A stretch of DNA of 64,000 nt, taken from positions 3,100,001-3,164,000 of the forward strand of contig NZ_CP157199.1 of the NCBI RefSeq assembly GCF_039954625.1, in the 5' to 3' direction. A program made the position numbers and the translations under genes. Source of the stretch: Pontimicrobium sp. SW4 (GTDB lineage: Bacteria; Bacteroidota; Bacteroidia; Flavobacteriales; Flavobacteriaceae). A model generated the notes under the pieces. That model worked only from the letters and a program-made list of their open reading frames with translations. It made no database searches and was not told the origin of the DNA. The first letter of the stretch is position 1; every line of letters begins with the position of its first letter. Positions 44,936 to 55,432 of the stretch are shown here, in pieces.

Positions 44936-46999
44936 TTATTCTTTAATAAATTTTTGAGTATGAGACAATCCATCTTGCATGACTCTAAGGAAATAAGTTC
45001 CAGTGCTTAAAGATGACACATTAACAGTGTTATCTTTTCCAAACTTACTATTTAAAACACGCTTTCCTGAAATATCAAAAACGGTATAAATCGCATCGCT
45101 TAAGTTATATTTAGTACGAACATATAATGTGCTTTTCGCTGGGTTTGGAAACAACGTTAGATCTTCAGCGAAAGTCTCAGTTTGAGTACTTAGAGTAGAT
45201 CCTTCAGCCAAAGTAATAGATTGATTTACGCTAACATTATTAATAATATCTACGGTATTAGAGGGCCAATATACTTTAACAGATGTAATATTAGTATCAG
45301 TACCGAGACCAAAATGCGTCGTTAAACTATTCATATATCTAAACCCTTCTCCACTTCTAACATCACGTATTTGAGTTCCAGAACTAGTAGTAATTTCTAT
45401 TCGTGCTCCAATTCCAGCCTTGTTTAGACCATTTCCTACTAACTTTATTTTAAAGTAATTATTAAGGTTTCCATTGTTATAATATATTTTAGAACCACTT
45501 GTTACATCCATAAACCCATCATCATTTAAATCACCAATAGCACCTTGAGGTGGCATTCCTGAAGTATATGCAGTAAATGACATATTAGTAGAGTTGCCAT
45601 CGTTTAGTAAAACATTTCCGTTAGAGAGAATATCTATAAACCCATCGTTATTAAAGTCCACAGGAGCATTATCAATACCTGTGTAAGTGAAGAATCCTAA
45701 ATTTGTTGTTGCAGTAACATCAGTAAATGTACCATCACCATTATTACGCATCATTTTATGTGATGCTCCACTATAGCCACCAATAAAAACATCCATGTCA
45801 CCATCATTATCATAATCTCCCCAAGCTCCAGACCAAGTTTGAATAGGATCAGCTAAATTTGCAGCTACAGCAACTTCGGTATAAGAGCCATTTCCGTTAT
45901 TTCTAAATAATTGGTTTTTTCGTCTCTCTTCTCCACCACCACATTTTGCCAAAAACATATCAATATCGCCATCATTGTCGTAATCTACCCAAACAGAACC
46001 ATAGTTGCCACCAGATGGATAAATACCTAAACCTTCAGGAACTCCATTTGCATCTGCACCTTGATAGAATTCTAAACCACTGGTTTCATTCATATAATAA
46101 ATGTTTGGCGCTATATCGTGACAGATAAAAACATCTAAACGACCATCCTCATTAATATCCACAAAGTTTGTACGCTGTGTAAAAATGCCGCTTTTGGTTT
46201 CTACAATGGCATAATCGGTTCCACTATTAGTTGCTTTTATAATATTTACTCCAGAACCATTTCCCCAAACAAGATCATTGTATCCATCACCATTATAGTC
46301 ACCAGCAGCTAAGCTCCATGAAGCACTATAGGGTGCCGAAACTGGGTAATCATGACCTGTAAATCCTCCGCCTGGTACTTGTTCTTGAATATTTATATCA
46401 TAAACATTACTATCATTTACATTTTTAGCAACGATGGATACAATATCATCTAATCCATCATTGTTCATATCTACAGCACCCCTTAAAGTTCCTCCGCCAG
46501 ATCTTACTTGCTCATTAAAACTAATAGCTAATACAGGCGCTTCAGTTAGTGTAAAATCAAAAGAAGAAGAATCATACCTGTTATCCCAAGCAATATAATA
46601 TGTTGTGTTTGCCTGAACGGTAAATTTAACATTAGATAAACGAGCATAAACAGTATAGTTATCATAGTCATCATTACCAATTATACAATTTAAAGAGCCA
46701 CAAGTTCCATCATATACCTGAACTTTAGTATCCTTTCCGTCATTTCCGGCAATATCTGAAGAAATTTCAACTTGATAATCGTTAGTTGGTGTATAAGCAA
46801 ACCACTCACCATTACTAGCAATGCTACCAGGAGAACAACCTGGAACTGGTGCAGTACCATCAAAAGAGGTTATTGAGTAGGTTCCCGCGCTTGTTATATG
46901 AGTTGCGCTATCAGCTGTTGCACAAGTATTTGAACTACTTTGAGCCTTAATAGCAAAAGGCGCTATGCAAATGATTAAAAAGAGTAATTTTGTTTTCAT
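44936..46999 (-). CDS. T9SS-secreted FG-GAP/VCBS-repeat protein with ASPIC domain
   Basis: 687 residues: signal peptide, an N-terminal beta-sandwich (residues about 20-150), then Ca2+-binding FG-GAP/VCBS repeats with D-x-D/N-x-D-G loops (DMNNDGLDDI, DYNGDGYNDLVWGNG, DYDNDGDIDMF, DYDNDGDMDVFIGG, DFNNDGFIDI). An ASPIC/UnbV-like stretch follows (GIGARIEITTSSGTQIRDV), then a T9SS type A sorting domain (LFPNPAKSTLYV ... FIKE). Probably a surface integrin-alpha-like propeller; its ligand is unknown. Confidence 0.92.
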   Translation of the reverse strand: MKTKLLFLIICIAPFAIKAQSSSNTCATADSATHITSAGTYSITSFDGTAPVPGCSPGSIASNGEWFAYTPTNDYQVEISSDIAGNDGKDTKVQVYDGTCGSLNCIIGNDDYDNYTVYARLSNVKFTVQANTTYYIAWDNRYDSSSFDFTLTEAPVLAISFNEQVRSGGGTLRGAVDMNNDGLDDIVSIVAKNVNDSNVYDINIQEQVPGGGFTGHDYPVSAPYSASWSLAAGDYNGDGYNDLVWGNGSGVNIIKATNSGTDYAIVETKSGIFTQRTNFVDINEDGRLDVFICHDIAPNIYYMNETSGLEFYQGADANGVPEGLGIYPSGGNYGSVWVDYDNDGDIDMFLAKCGGGEERRKNQLFRNNGNGSYTEVAVAANLADPIQTWSGAWGDYDNDGDMDVFIGGYSGASHKMMRNNGDGTFTDVTATTNLGFFTYTGIDNAPVDFNNDGFIDILSNGNVLLNDGNSTNMSFTAYTSGMPPQGAIGDLNDDGFMDVTSGSKIYYNNGNLNNYFKIKLVGNGLNKAGIGARIEITTSSGTQIRDVRSGEGFRYMNSLTTHFGLGTDTNITSVKVYWPSNTVDIINNVSVNQSITLAEGSTLSTQTETFAEDLTLFPNPAKSTLYVRTKYNLSDAIYTVFDISGKRVLNSKFGKDNTVNVSSLSTGTYFLRVMQDGLSHTQKFIKE

Positions 47000-47022
47000 A
47001 ATGATTGGGATATTATAATATT

Positions 47023-48117
47023 TTATTGATTCGTGTTTTCTAATGAGTTAATCCATTGCTCTATAAGCTGAACACCTTCTTTATGTTGAAGGTTTCTTCC
47101 CATAATTGGCATTTTATATTCGTCTAAGGTTGATTTAAGCCTAAATAGCAAAGCTGATTCTTTTGGTTTTCCTGGAGCCACAATATGGGATAAGCCTTCT
47201 TCGAGTTCAAAATTGTGTTCAACGTCAACACCCATATTTACAAAATCGTAGGTGTCTTTAAAAGAAAATCTCATTGGCGCATATTCGCAGTAGCCTTTAT
47301 CTGTATGGCAGTGTGCACAATTAATATCTAGGTATGACCTAACTCTTAAGTCTAAAGGTTGTGATATGTCTGCCCAATCAACTACCGAAACTATTTCAGA
47401 AGGAATATTTGAGGTGTTTAAATATCCAAATTCCGCCCATTTTTTTAATTGATTCTTAATCCCATCTTTAAAAAGAAGGTCTTCATTTATGTTCTGGGGT
47501 TTTGGACCAATAGGCAATATTTCATCATATTTGTTATGACAAGTGAAACACTCATTATATGATGGTATTTTATAGTTAACAGCTTTTGTTTCATTATTGT
47601 CTTCAATTTTAACATTAACAAAACTGCCTTCAGTTGTGTAAAATGCTTCAGATTGCTCATCATTCCACTTATAATTAACTAAAATCCATTCTCCTTCTTT
47701 TTTTATAATAAGGCGAGTTTCAATCATTTTTCTGTTCTTCTCTGGTAAGACATTTTCAAAATAATGACTGGTAATTAAAACGGCTCCATCAGGAAAATCT
47801 AATACACTATGGTCGTTAACATAATTTGCTTTAGAGCCTTTTGGCATCCAGACAAATGTTTGTGCTTTTGCATAGTCTATAAATAACCCACTTGTAATTT
47901 TGTACGGTAGAACACCATAAACAGGTTTTAAATCAGACATTTTACCTTCAAAAAAATTGTATTCTGAAAGTGTTGAATAAGGAACATTCTCTAAGTTTAG
48001 AGAAACGGGAGATGTGGGTGCAGGTTCAACTTGTACATAACTATCCTCTTCCGAACACGATGTACAAGAAAATACAAATAGCAAAAGCCCTATTAAACAG
48101 GAGTATTTTTTTGTCAT
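47023..48117 (-). CDS. Diheme cytochrome-c-like lipoprotein (SO2930 type)
   Basis: 364 residues with lipobox SCTSCSEED. Two heme-binding CxxCH motifs: CFTCH (about residue 195) and CAHCH (about residue 270). The domain order and the ends PIGPKPQNIN and GRNLQHKEGVQLIEQWI fit the SO2930-family diheme c-type cytochromes. It probably acts in electron transfer on the periplasmic side. Same strand as the FG-GAP gene, 23 bases upstream of it, so likely co-transcribed. Confidence 0.85.
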   Translation of the reverse strand: MTKKYSCLIGLLLFVFSCTSCSEEDSYVQVEPAPTSPVSLNLENVPYSTLSEYNFFEGKMSDLKPVYGVLPYKITSGLFIDYAKAQTFVWMPKGSKANYVNDHSVLDFPDGAVLITSHYFENVLPEKNRKMIETRLIIKKEGEWILVNYKWNDEQSEAFYTTEGSFVNVKIEDNNETKAVNYKIPSYNECFTCHNKYDEILPIGPKPQNINEDLLFKDGIKNQLKKWAEFGYLNTSNIPSEIVSVVDWADISQPLDLRVRSYLDINCAHCHTDKGYCEYAPMRFSFKDTYDFVNMGVDVEHNFELEEGLSHIVAPGKPKESALLFRLKSTLDEYKMPIMGRNLQHKEGVQLIEQWINSLENTNQ

Positions 48118-48244
48118 TTATAGAAAATTTGGATAGCTAATTTAATTAAAAGGGAAAGCCGCTAGTAATTAATTAGTTATAATGCCAAAAATTCCATACA
48201 ATATGTTGAAAGGCAGTTTTTTCCTATAAACAACAGGGCTTAAG

Positions 48245-49234
48245 CTAGAATAGTCTGTTTGCGTGTAAGTACTCTGCAATCTGAACAGCATTAGTAGCTG
48301 CTCCTTTGCGTAAATTATCTGAAACAATCCACATATTTAATGTATTAGGCTGTGTTTCGTCCCTTCTAATTCTGCCAACAAAAACATCATCTTTTCCATG
48401 TGCTAAAATTGGCATTGGATAGATATTTGCACTTGGATTATCTTGCACAATGACGCCTTCAGTTTTCGCTAATAATTCACGTACATCTTGCAAGTTAAAG
48501 TCGTTTTCAAATTGAACATTTACCGACTCAGAATGCCCTCCAGCTGTAGGAATTCTTACTGCAGTAGCAGTTACAGAAAAAGTTCTATCGTCTAATATTT
48601 TTTGTGGCTCTCTGGCTAGTTTCATTTCCTCTTTTGTATAACCATTTTCTAGAAAAACATCGCAATGTGGTAATGCATTTCTTCCAATTGGGTAAGGGTA
48701 CGCCATTTCTCCATCAATACCGTTTATTTCATTTTCAAGTTGTTGTACTGCTTTCACACCTGTTCCAGAAACTGACTGATAGGTCGATACAACTACACGC
48801 TTCATTTTGTATTTTTTGTGCAATGGAGCTAAAGCGAGAACTAATTGAATGGTCGAACAGTTAGGATTTGCAATAATTTTATCTTGCTTTGTAAGAGCTT
48901 GAGCATTAATTTCAGGAACCACTAATTTCTTGTCTTGATCCATTCTAAAGGCAGAAGAATTATCAATAACCGTCGTTCCTGCCTCAGCAAATTTTGGAGC
49001 CCACTGTAAAGATGTATCTCCTCCAGCAGAAAATAAAGCGATATCTGGCTTCATGGAAATAGCATCACTAATACTAACAATTTTATAGGAAGTCCCTTTA
49101 TACTCAATACTTTTTCCAATGCTTCTTTCTGAGGCTACAGGTATTAATTCCGATATAGGAAAATTACGTTCTTCAAGAACTTTTAACATAACATTGCCTA
49201 CCATTCCGGTAGCGCCAACAATAGCTACTTTCAT
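48245..49234 (-). CDS. asd: Aspartate-semialdehyde dehydrogenase
   Basis: Second step from aspartate to lysine, threonine, methionine and diaminopimelate. 329 residues: NADP loop VGATGMVGNVML, nucleophile Cys in ANPNCSTIQLVLAL, active-site His in RIPTAGGHSESV. Full length. Single gene between the cytochrome gene and mscL. Confidence 0.96.
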   Translation of the reverse strand: MKVAIVGATGMVGNVMLKVLEERNFPISELIPVASERSIGKSIEYKGTSYKIVSISDAISMKPDIALFSAGGDTSLQWAPKFAEAGTTVIDNSSAFRMDQDKKLVVPEINAQALTKQDKIIANPNCSTIQLVLALAPLHKKYKMKRVVVSTYQSVSGTGVKAVQQLENEINGIDGEMAYPYPIGRNALPHCDVFLENGYTKEEMKLAREPQKILDDRTFSVTATAVRIPTAGGHSESVNVQFENDFNLQDVRELLAKTEGVIVQDNPSANIYPMPILAHGKDDVFVGRIRRDETQPNTLNMWIVSDNLRKGAATNAVQIAEYLHANRLF

Positions 49235-49296
49235 CTAATTTAAATTTTGAAAAGCAAAAGTAGTTATTTATTCATTTGATGCTTGAATAATCTCAC

Positions 49297-49331
49297 AAAA
49301 AAAGCCCTTGTTTTTTAAAAACAAGGGCTTT
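49297..49331 (-). terminator. Intrinsic terminator of mscL
   Basis: A long stem AAAGCCCTTGTTT/AAACAAGGGCTTT (49301-49313 with 49319-49331); its minus-strand T-run is formed by 49303-49297. Confidence 0.85.
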
Positions 49332-49352
49332 TTAACAAGTAAAGATAATATG

Positions 49353-49754
49353 TTATTTCTTTAACAAATCACGTATCTCAGTTAATAAATCATTGTCAGA
49401 TGGTCCAGCTGGAGGAGCAGGAGCAGGTTCTTCCTTTTTCTTCATTTTATTGATGCCTTTTATAACTAAGAACATTACAAAAGCAACAATAATAAAATCA
49501 ATAAGATTTGTAAGAAACTCTCCCCACATTAAAGCGACTTCGCCAACAATATTTCCTGATTCGTCAGCAACACCTTCTTGGAGTATCATTTTTTGATCTT
49601 TAAAATCTGATTTGAATACTAATCCAATGAGCGGAGATACAATTCCGCCAGTGAATGAAGATACTATTTTGTTAAAAGCAGCACCCATTACAAAAGCAAC
49701 AGCGATATCGACTAAGTTGCCTTTCATTGCAAATTCTTTAAATTCTTTAAGCAT
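49353..49754 (-). CDS. mscL: Large-conductance mechanosensitive channel
   Basis: 133-residue homopentameric channel releasing solutes at hypo-osmotic shock. Pore helix DIAVAFVMGAAFNKIVSSF, second helix FIIVAFVMFLVIKGI, cytoplasmic C-terminal helix DLLTEIRDLLKK. The loop between helices and the Pro/Ala-rich linker are typical. Confidence 0.96.
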   Translation of the reverse strand: MLKEFKEFAMKGNLVDIAVAFVMGAAFNKIVSSFTGGIVSPLIGLVFKSDFKDQKMILQEGVADESGNIVGEVALMWGEFLTNLIDFIIVAFVMFLVIKGINKMKKKEEPAPAPPAGPSDNDLLTEIRDLLKK

Positions 49755-49824
49755 AATAGTTTAATGTTTTAGTTAATTAAGCTCTAAAATACGAAAAAAA
49801 TTAAATGTTAAAATAATCTTAAAA

Positions 49825-50931
49825 TTATTTTATAATTTTTCGTTTTACACGTCTTGAAATAGAGGTAATTAATTCATAAGATATGGTATTAGCAGATTCG
49901 GCTAAATTTTCGGCTGTATGTTGATTGTCAAATATGATTACTTCGTCACCTTCATTGCACCTAATATGTGTTACATCTACCATAATCATATCCATACAAA
50001 CATTTCCAATAATATTCGCTTTTTCTTTATTGATAAACACAAATCCCTTACCGTTTCCAAAGTGCCTACCAATACCATCTGCATGACCAATTGGTATGGT
50101 TGCGGTTTTTTTAGAAGCACTGCTTTTAAAAGCCCTATTATAACCAACAGTTTCTCCCTTTTCTATATAATGTATTTGAGAAATCACCGATTTTAATGCA
50201 GCTATAGGTTTAAGGTTTTTGCTTTCTTTTTCAGAATTACCAAAACCATAAAGCCCAATACCACTTCTTACCATATCTAAATGCGCTTCGGGATAATTTA
50301 AAATACCGGAAGTATTACAAAGGTGAAGAAAGGGCATATAACTTAAAGAATCAACTAATTTTTTTGAAATGCTCTTAAAGCTAGATATTTGAGATTTAGT
50401 AAACTCTGTTTCTCCTAAATCTTCACTAGCAGCAAGATGAGAAAAAATAGACGCTATTTTAATTGAATGATTGTCTTTTAGCTGAGACAAAATATAATCA
50501 ATATCATTTTCCCAAAAGCCAAGCCTATTTAAACCTGTATTAAACTTTATATGCACAGGGTAATTTGACTGATTTTCTTTCTCGGCACAATAGATAAAGC
50601 TTTTTAAAAGACGAGCGCTGTGTAAACTAGGCTCTAAACAGTAATCAATAATTGTTTTAAAATTTACAGGCTGTGGGTGCAATACCAAAATGGGTTTAGT
50701 TATACCTGCATCACGAAGTATAACACCTTCTGATGTATAAGCTACAGCAAAATAATCAACATTTAATCCTTGAAGATGAAGTGCAATTTCTTCAGCATCA
50801 CTACCATAAGCAAATGCTTTTACTACTGCTAAAAATTTAGTGTTCTTTTGAAGTTTCGATTTAAGATATTCAAAATTATGCGTAAGCGCATTTAGGTTTA
50901 TTTCAAGAACCGTTTCCTGAGCCTTAACCAT
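49825..50931 (-). CDS. alr: Alanine racemase
   Basis: PLP enzyme making D-alanine for peptidoglycan. 368 residues: catalytic Lys in [16 protein letters not shown], the Tyr in VGYNRAFKS of the C-terminal barrel, and [12 protein letters not shown]. It overlaps the end of tdk by 8 bases, so the two are translationally coupled. Confidence 0.95.
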   Translation of the reverse strand: MVKAQETVLEINLNALTHNFEYLKSKLQKNTKFLAVVKAFAYGSDAEEIALHLQGLNVDYFAVAYTSEGVILRDAGITKPILVLHPQPVNFKTIIDYCLEPSLHSARLLKSFIYCAEKENQSNYPVHIKFNTGLNRLGFWENDIDYILSQLKDNHSIKIASIFSHLAASEDLGETEFTKSQISSFKSISKKLVDSLSYMPFLHLCNTSGILNYPEAHLDMVRSGIGLYGFGNSEKESKNLKPIAALKSVISQIHYIEKGETVGYNRAFKSSASKKTATIPIGHADGIGRHFGNGKGFVFINKEKANIIGNVCMDMIMVDVTHIRCNEGDEVIIFDNQHTAENLAESANTISYELITSISRRVKRKIIK

Positions 50932-51571
50932 TACCAGTTTTTAGTTTTGAAGAAACTTCTTCAGCATCATTCACATTCATGTTACGCACTTTGTCTCTTA
51001 ACATGGCTTTATAAAATGCAGCTCTACTTAAAGGCTCGTATTCGTCAACTTCGCCTAATAAAACTAAATCGTCACTTTTTGCTTTTCTATAACTGTACTG
51101 TGCTAAGTTTCCAGTTCTTGTACAAACCGCATGAACTTTAGTAACATATTCGGCTGTAGCCATTAAACTAGGCATTGGCCCAAATGGATTTCCTTTAAAA
51201 TCCATATCTAATCCAGCAACAATAACTCTTACACCTTTATTTGCCAAATCATTGCAAACTCTTACAATTTCATCATCAAAAAATTGAGCCTCATCAATGC
51301 CTACCACATCGCAACCATCAGCTAAAATAGGTATATTAGCAGCCGCAGGAACTGGTGTTGAACGTATTTCATTTGAGTCATGTGAAACAACCATTTCATC
51401 ATCATATCTCACATCAACAGTAGGTTTAAAAATCTCAACTTTTTGTCTTGCAAATTGAGCGCGTTTAAGCCTGCGAATCAATTCTTCTGTTTTTCCAGAG
51501 AACATTGAGCCACAAATAACTTCAATCCAACCAAATTGTTCTTTATGATTTACTGTATTTTCGAGAAACAT
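50924..51571 (-). CDS. tdk: Thymidine kinase
   Basis: Salvage kinase phosphorylating thymidine. 215 residues: P-loop [15 protein letters not shown], Asp/Glu site [15 protein letters not shown], zinc-type Cys near HAVCTRTG (the usual zinc quartet is reduced), and a lasso region ATAEYVTKV. First gene of tdk-alr; upstream AATATTTG near 51600 may be its -7 element. Confidence 0.95.
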   Translation of the reverse strand: MFLENTVNHKEQFGWIEVICGSMFSGKTEELIRRLKRAQFARQKVEIFKPTVDVRYDDEMVVSHDSNEIRSTPVPAAANIPILADGCDVVGIDEAQFFDDEIVRVCNDLANKGVRVIVAGLDMDFKGNPFGPMPSLMATAEYVTKVHAVCTRTGNLAQYSYRKAKSDDLVLLGEVDEYEPLSRAAFYKAMLRDKVRNMNVNDAEEVSSKLKTGNG

Positions 51572-51672
51572 TTTGTAATTTTAACACTAAAATAATGCAA
51601 ATATTCGTTTGTATAAAGGTGGCGTAAATTTATTAAAAATCAAAAACGAAAAGCGCATTAAATTTAAAAGTT

Positions 51673-52407
51673 ATGAAGAAGAAACTAGAATCAGAGCTAA
51701 TTAGTATAGCGCATAGAATTCTAAAATTAAAAGGGAAAGAAGATGTTTTAAAAATGCATGCTGAAGTTGAGGCATTGTATGAAAAATTATCTGTTTTAAA
51801 ATTTGCTCAAGAAAATTTTGAAGATAATATACCAACCATTGGAAGTGACTCCTCTTTTTTTGGTATGCTAGATCAAGCGTTCAACAATAAAGTAAGCGAT
51901 AATGTTGAAGTCGGTGATAGAATTTATGTAAATCTAGATGAAATAGAAGATGATGGTATTATGGAGCCTGCTATTGAAAAGATTAAAGATATTGTCGCTC
52001 AAATGCCTCAAGAAACGCAGGGAGTCGATGATTTTCTTAAATCGGTTATCCCTGTAGATGATGCCTTTGAAGAATTGACAGCAGGATTTAAAGATATGCC
52101 AGTTTTTGAGGCAGTAAGCCCTACAAAAACTCAAGCAAAAGAAGATACCAAAAAAACATTAAACGATGCTTTAAAAGGAAAAGCTTTGACTTTTGGATTA
52201 AACGATAAAATAGCTTTTATAAAGCATTTATTTGACGGTAATAGTGAAGATTTTGAACGCGTTGTGTCTCAAATTAATACATCTCAAAATTTTGAAGAGG
52301 TGAGTACGCTAATCCAAAATATTATTAAGCCAGATTATAACCATTGGGAGGGTAAGGAAGAGTTTGAACAACGTTTCATGGACATTATTCAAAGTAAGTT
52401 TGAGTAA
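51673..52407 (+). CDS. Conserved hypothetical protein next to rsmI
   Basis: 244 residues, acidic and mostly helical, no signal peptide or membrane segment. The N-terminal 50 residues look like a coiled coil (HRILKLKGKEDVLKMHAEVE); the C-terminal 80 form a conserved helical block (LTFGLNDKIAFIKHLFDGNS, EDFERVVSQI). I know this as a Bacteroidota-wide protein of unknown function. Its stop is followed immediately by the rsmI ATG, so it is tightly co-expressed with it. Confidence 0.75.
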   Translation: MKKKLESELISIAHRILKLKGKEDVLKMHAEVEALYEKLSVLKFAQENFEDNIPTIGSDSSFFGMLDQAFNNKVSDNVEVGDRIYVNLDEIEDDGIMEPAIEKIKDIVAQMPQETQGVDDFLKSVIPVDDAFEELTAGFKDMPVFEAVSPTKTQAKEDTKKTLNDALKGKALTFGLNDKIAFIKHLFDGNSEDFERVVSQINTSQNFEEVSTLIQNIIKPDYNHWEGKEEFEQRFMDIIQSKFE

Positions 52408-53079
52408 ATGAGCAAACTGTATATTGTTCCAACGCCTATAGGGAATTTACAAGATATAACTTTAAGAGCCATTGAGGTATTAAAAGAAGTTGATTTGATT
52501 TTAGCTGAAGACACAAGAACTTCTGGCAAACTATTAAAACATTTTGATATTAATACACCTTCGCAGTCTCACCACATGCATAATGAGCATAAAACGGTTG
52601 AGGCAATTATCCGAAAACTAAATTCTGGAATGACCATTGCTTTAATCAGTGATGCAGGGACGCCTGCTATTTCTGACCCTGGATTTTTACTCACAAGAGC
52701 GTGTATTGAAAATAATATTGAAGTAGACTGTTTACCAGGAGCAACAGCATTTGTACCTGCGTTAGTGAATTCAGGATTGCCAAACGATAAATTTGTGTTT
52801 GAAGGGTTTCTACCTGTAAAAAAAGGGCGTCAAACAAGGTTAAAACTACTCGCTGAAGAAACCAGAACCATGATTTTTTATGAATCTCCACATAAGCTTA
52901 TTAAAACTTTGACTCATTTTTGTGAGTATTTTGGTGAAGACAGACAACTTTCTGTATCTAGAGAATTGACTAAACTCTATGAAGAAACCATTAGAGGAAC
53001 AGCCAAAGAAGTATTAGAGCATTATACAAATAAGCCACCAAAAGGTGAAATTGTAATTGTTGTTGCTGGACTTAAATAA
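52408..53079 (+). CDS. rsmI: 16S rRNA (cytidine-1402-2'-O)-methyltransferase
   Basis: SAM-dependent enzyme modifying C1402 in the ribosome decoding centre. 223 residues: YIVPTPIGNLQDITLRAIE, AEDTRTSGKLL, ALISDAGTPAISDPG, and FYESPHKLIKTL. It lacks the C-terminal extension found in some homologues. It abuts the hypothetical gene and overlaps the UDG-like gene by one base (TAATG). Confidence 0.95.
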   Translation: MSKLYIVPTPIGNLQDITLRAIEVLKEVDLILAEDTRTSGKLLKHFDINTPSQSHHMHNEHKTVEAIIRKLNSGMTIALISDAGTPAISDPGFLLTRACIENNIEVDCLPGATAFVPALVNSGLPNDKFVFEGFLPVKKGRQTRLKLLAEETRTMIFYESPHKLIKTLTHFCEYFGEDRQLSVSRELTKLYEETIRGTAKEVLEHYTNKPPKGEIVIVVAGLK

Positions 53080-53651
53080 TGCAAGAATTACTTCACAATA
53101 TTAGCCAATGCACTATTTGTTCTAAGCATTTACAGCTTGGGCCACGACCAGTAGTGTCTGCACATCCTAATTCAAAAATCGTAATTATTGGTCAGGCACC
53201 AGGAACGAAAGTTCATAATTCTGGGATTCCTTGGGATGATGCTAGTGGAAAGCAACTACGACAATGGCTAGGTGTACCGGATGAAGATTTTTATGACGAA
53301 ACAAAATTTGCCATAATTCCTATGGGGTTTTGTTACCCTGGAAAAGGAAAAACAGGTGATTTGCCACCAAGACCAGAATGCGCACCACAATGGCATGAAT
53401 CATTATTTAATTTAATGCCAAACCTTAAACTCGTTATTTTAATTGGGATGTATGCTCAAAAGTATTATCTAAAAGATTCAGCTAAAAAGACACTTACCGA
53501 AACGGTTGCCAACTATTCAAAATATTTGCCTCAGCATTTTGTAATGCCTCATCCATCACCTAGAAATCGATTTTGGTTAACAAAAAACCCTTGGTTTGAA
53601 GCTGAGGTTGTTCCAACACTTAAAAATAAAGTTGCTAAAATTATCTCATAA
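53079..53651 (+). CDS. Uracil-DNA glycosylase family protein
   Basis: 190 residues of the UDG superfamily, which removes uracil from DNA. Motif A-like VIIGQAPGTKVHNSG with the following WDDASGKQLRQWL, and motif B-like MPHPSPRNRFW. An N-terminal CTICSKHL pair resembles part of a Fe-S site but only two of four ligands are present. Overlaps rsmI by one base. Confidence 0.85.
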   Translation: MQELLHNISQCTICSKHLQLGPRPVVSAHPNSKIVIIGQAPGTKVHNSGIPWDDASGKQLRQWLGVPDEDFYDETKFAIIPMGFCYPGKGKTGDLPPRPECAPQWHESLFNLMPNLKLVILIGMYAQKYYLKDSAKKTLTETVANYSKYLPQHFVMPHPSPRNRFWLTKNPWFEAEVVPTLKNKVAKIIS

Positions 53652-53685
53652 AGTTGTAATATTATAGTCTAAACACTTCACGATT

Positions 53686-55407
53686 ATGTCTAAAAAATTC
53701 ATTTACCTATTAACAGCATTTACAATCATCTTTTTTTCATGCAAAAAGACCAACGAAATAACTATCCAAGAATACTTTGATATAGTAAATGAAGAGCTCA
53801 CAGGAGATTTAGCCTATGAAACTACTGCATTTGTAGAAAAGTATTGGCGTGTTGTTGGGAATACAGGATTTAATAAAAGTGTTTACAGAATTGCCGAACA
53901 GCTTGAAAAAGACGGTTATGTTTTAGAAGAAAATGCTACTGAAGATGACTTTTTAACCTACCGAATTGAAACAAGGCCATTAAAAAGACCTACGTGGGAA
54001 TCGGTTGATGCTACGGTAATCATCAATGGAGAGGAAAGTCCTCTACTTAGTCATGTAACAAACCGAAATATGATAGATCTAAATTCGTATAGCACAGCCG
54101 AAGAAGGCGATACAGCTGAGGTAGTTTATATAGAAGACATAAAAAAGCTAGGAGAAACAGATGTAAAAGGAAAAATTGTGTTTGCTGAAACTCATCCAGG
54201 GCGAATATTTAAAACTGCAGTTACCGAAGGAGGCGCAGTTGGTATCATTACCTATAATAACCCTGATTATCTACAACCAGAAAAAAACACAACATCTATC
54301 CAGTTTCGCTCAATTCCATTAGATTCTGTGAGCAAAGCATGGGGAATTGCCATGTCTTTTGAAGCTAAAGAGCGATTAAAAAATAGCTTATCGAATGGAA
54401 AAACCACGTTAAATGTAAAAGTTGAAACCAACATATACCCTTCGGAAGAATTAACAATTGTCGCAGATATTAAGGGTAGAGAATTGCCTAAAGAGCGTTT
54501 GGCTTTTAGTGCGCATGTTCAAGAACCAGGAGCTAACGACAATGCTTCAGGTGTTGGAGCTACATTGGAAATGGCTTCTGTTGCAGCTAAACTTTTTAAA
54601 GATGGAAGATTCTCACCAAAGAGAACATTAACCTTCCTTTGGGGAGACGAGATTGTGTCAACAAGACGTTATGTAGAAGAAGATAGTATTAGAGCTAAAG
54701 ATATTAAATGGGGAATATCATTGGACATGGTTGGAGAAGATACTGAAAAAACTGGAGGTTCTTTTCTAATTGAAAAAATGCCAGATCCAAGTGCTATTTG
54801 GACACGAGGAAACGATAAACATACTGAATGGGGAGGACGACCATTAAAAGTTGAAGACATGACACCTCATTATTTAAACGATTTTGTAATTGAAAAATTT
54901 AAGGAACAAGGAAAGCGTGCTAACTGGATCGTGAATACCAATCCTTTTGAAGGCGGAAGCGACCATGTACCATTTTTACGAGGGAATATTCCAAGTGTGT
55001 TGTTTTGGCATTTCACCGACCAGTTTTACCACACAGATAATGACAGAATCGACAAGGTTTCTAAAACTACTTTAAAGAATGTTGCAACCGGTGCATTGGT
55101 CTCTGCAATTGAGTTGGTAAACTCAGATGAAACTACTGCAAAACGAGTTTTAGAAAGCATAGAAGCAGCAGCTATTAATCGTCTAGAAGAAGAACAAAAA
55201 CAAAGTGAATTAGCTATTGAAAATGGTGATACTCTAGAAGAGCAAATCGAAATTATTAACACTTGGAAAGATTGGTATGTAAAAGCAGCAAGTACCACAA
55301 GTGATATGGTAAGTGATGAAAGCCAAATTAAATCTAACATTGAAGCAACTCAAAAAGCGATTAGCGATAAAGCGAAGATTGTTTTGGAAGTTTTGAGAAC
55401 TAAATAA
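53686..55407 (+). CDS. M28-family peptidase lipoprotein
   Basis: 573 residues; lipobox FFSCKKTN. A PA-type inserted domain at residues about 120-230 (AEVVYIEDIKKLGETDVKGK), then an M28 core: SAHVQEPGANDNASGVGATLE (in parts: GANDNASG), FLWGDEIVSTRRY, ISLDMVGED, GGSDHVPFL and HTDNDRIDKV. The first HxD of the family is changed to HVQ, so one metal site may be altered. C-terminal about 100 residues are helical. Probably periplasmic or surface. Confidence 0.85.
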   Translation: MSKKFIYLLTAFTIIFFSCKKTNEITIQEYFDIVNEELTGDLAYETTAFVEKYWRVVGNTGFNKSVYRIAEQLEKDGYVLEENATEDDFLTYRIETRPLKRPTWESVDATVIINGEESPLLSHVTNRNMIDLNSYSTAEEGDTAEVVYIEDIKKLGETDVKGKIVFAETHPGRIFKTAVTEGGAVGIITYNNPDYLQPEKNTTSIQFRSIPLDSVSKAWGIAMSFEAKERLKNSLSNGKTTLNVKVETNIYPSEELTIVADIKGRELPKERLAFSAHVQEPGANDNASGVGATLEMASVAAKLFKDGRFSPKRTLTFLWGDEIVSTRRYVEEDSIRAKDIKWGISLDMVGEDTEKTGGSFLIEKMPDPSAIWTRGNDKHTEWGGRPLKVEDMTPHYLNDFVIEKFKEQGKRANWIVNTNPFEGGSDHVPFLRGNIPSVLFWHFTDQFYHTDNDRIDKVSKTTLKNVATGALVSAIELVNSDETTAKRVLESIEAAAINRLEEEQKQSELAIENGDTLEEQIEIINTWKDWYVKAASTTSDMVSDESQIKSNIEATQKAISDKAKIVLEVLRTK

Positions 55408-55432
55408 AGGAAGCTTCTTAAAACAAAATTAT

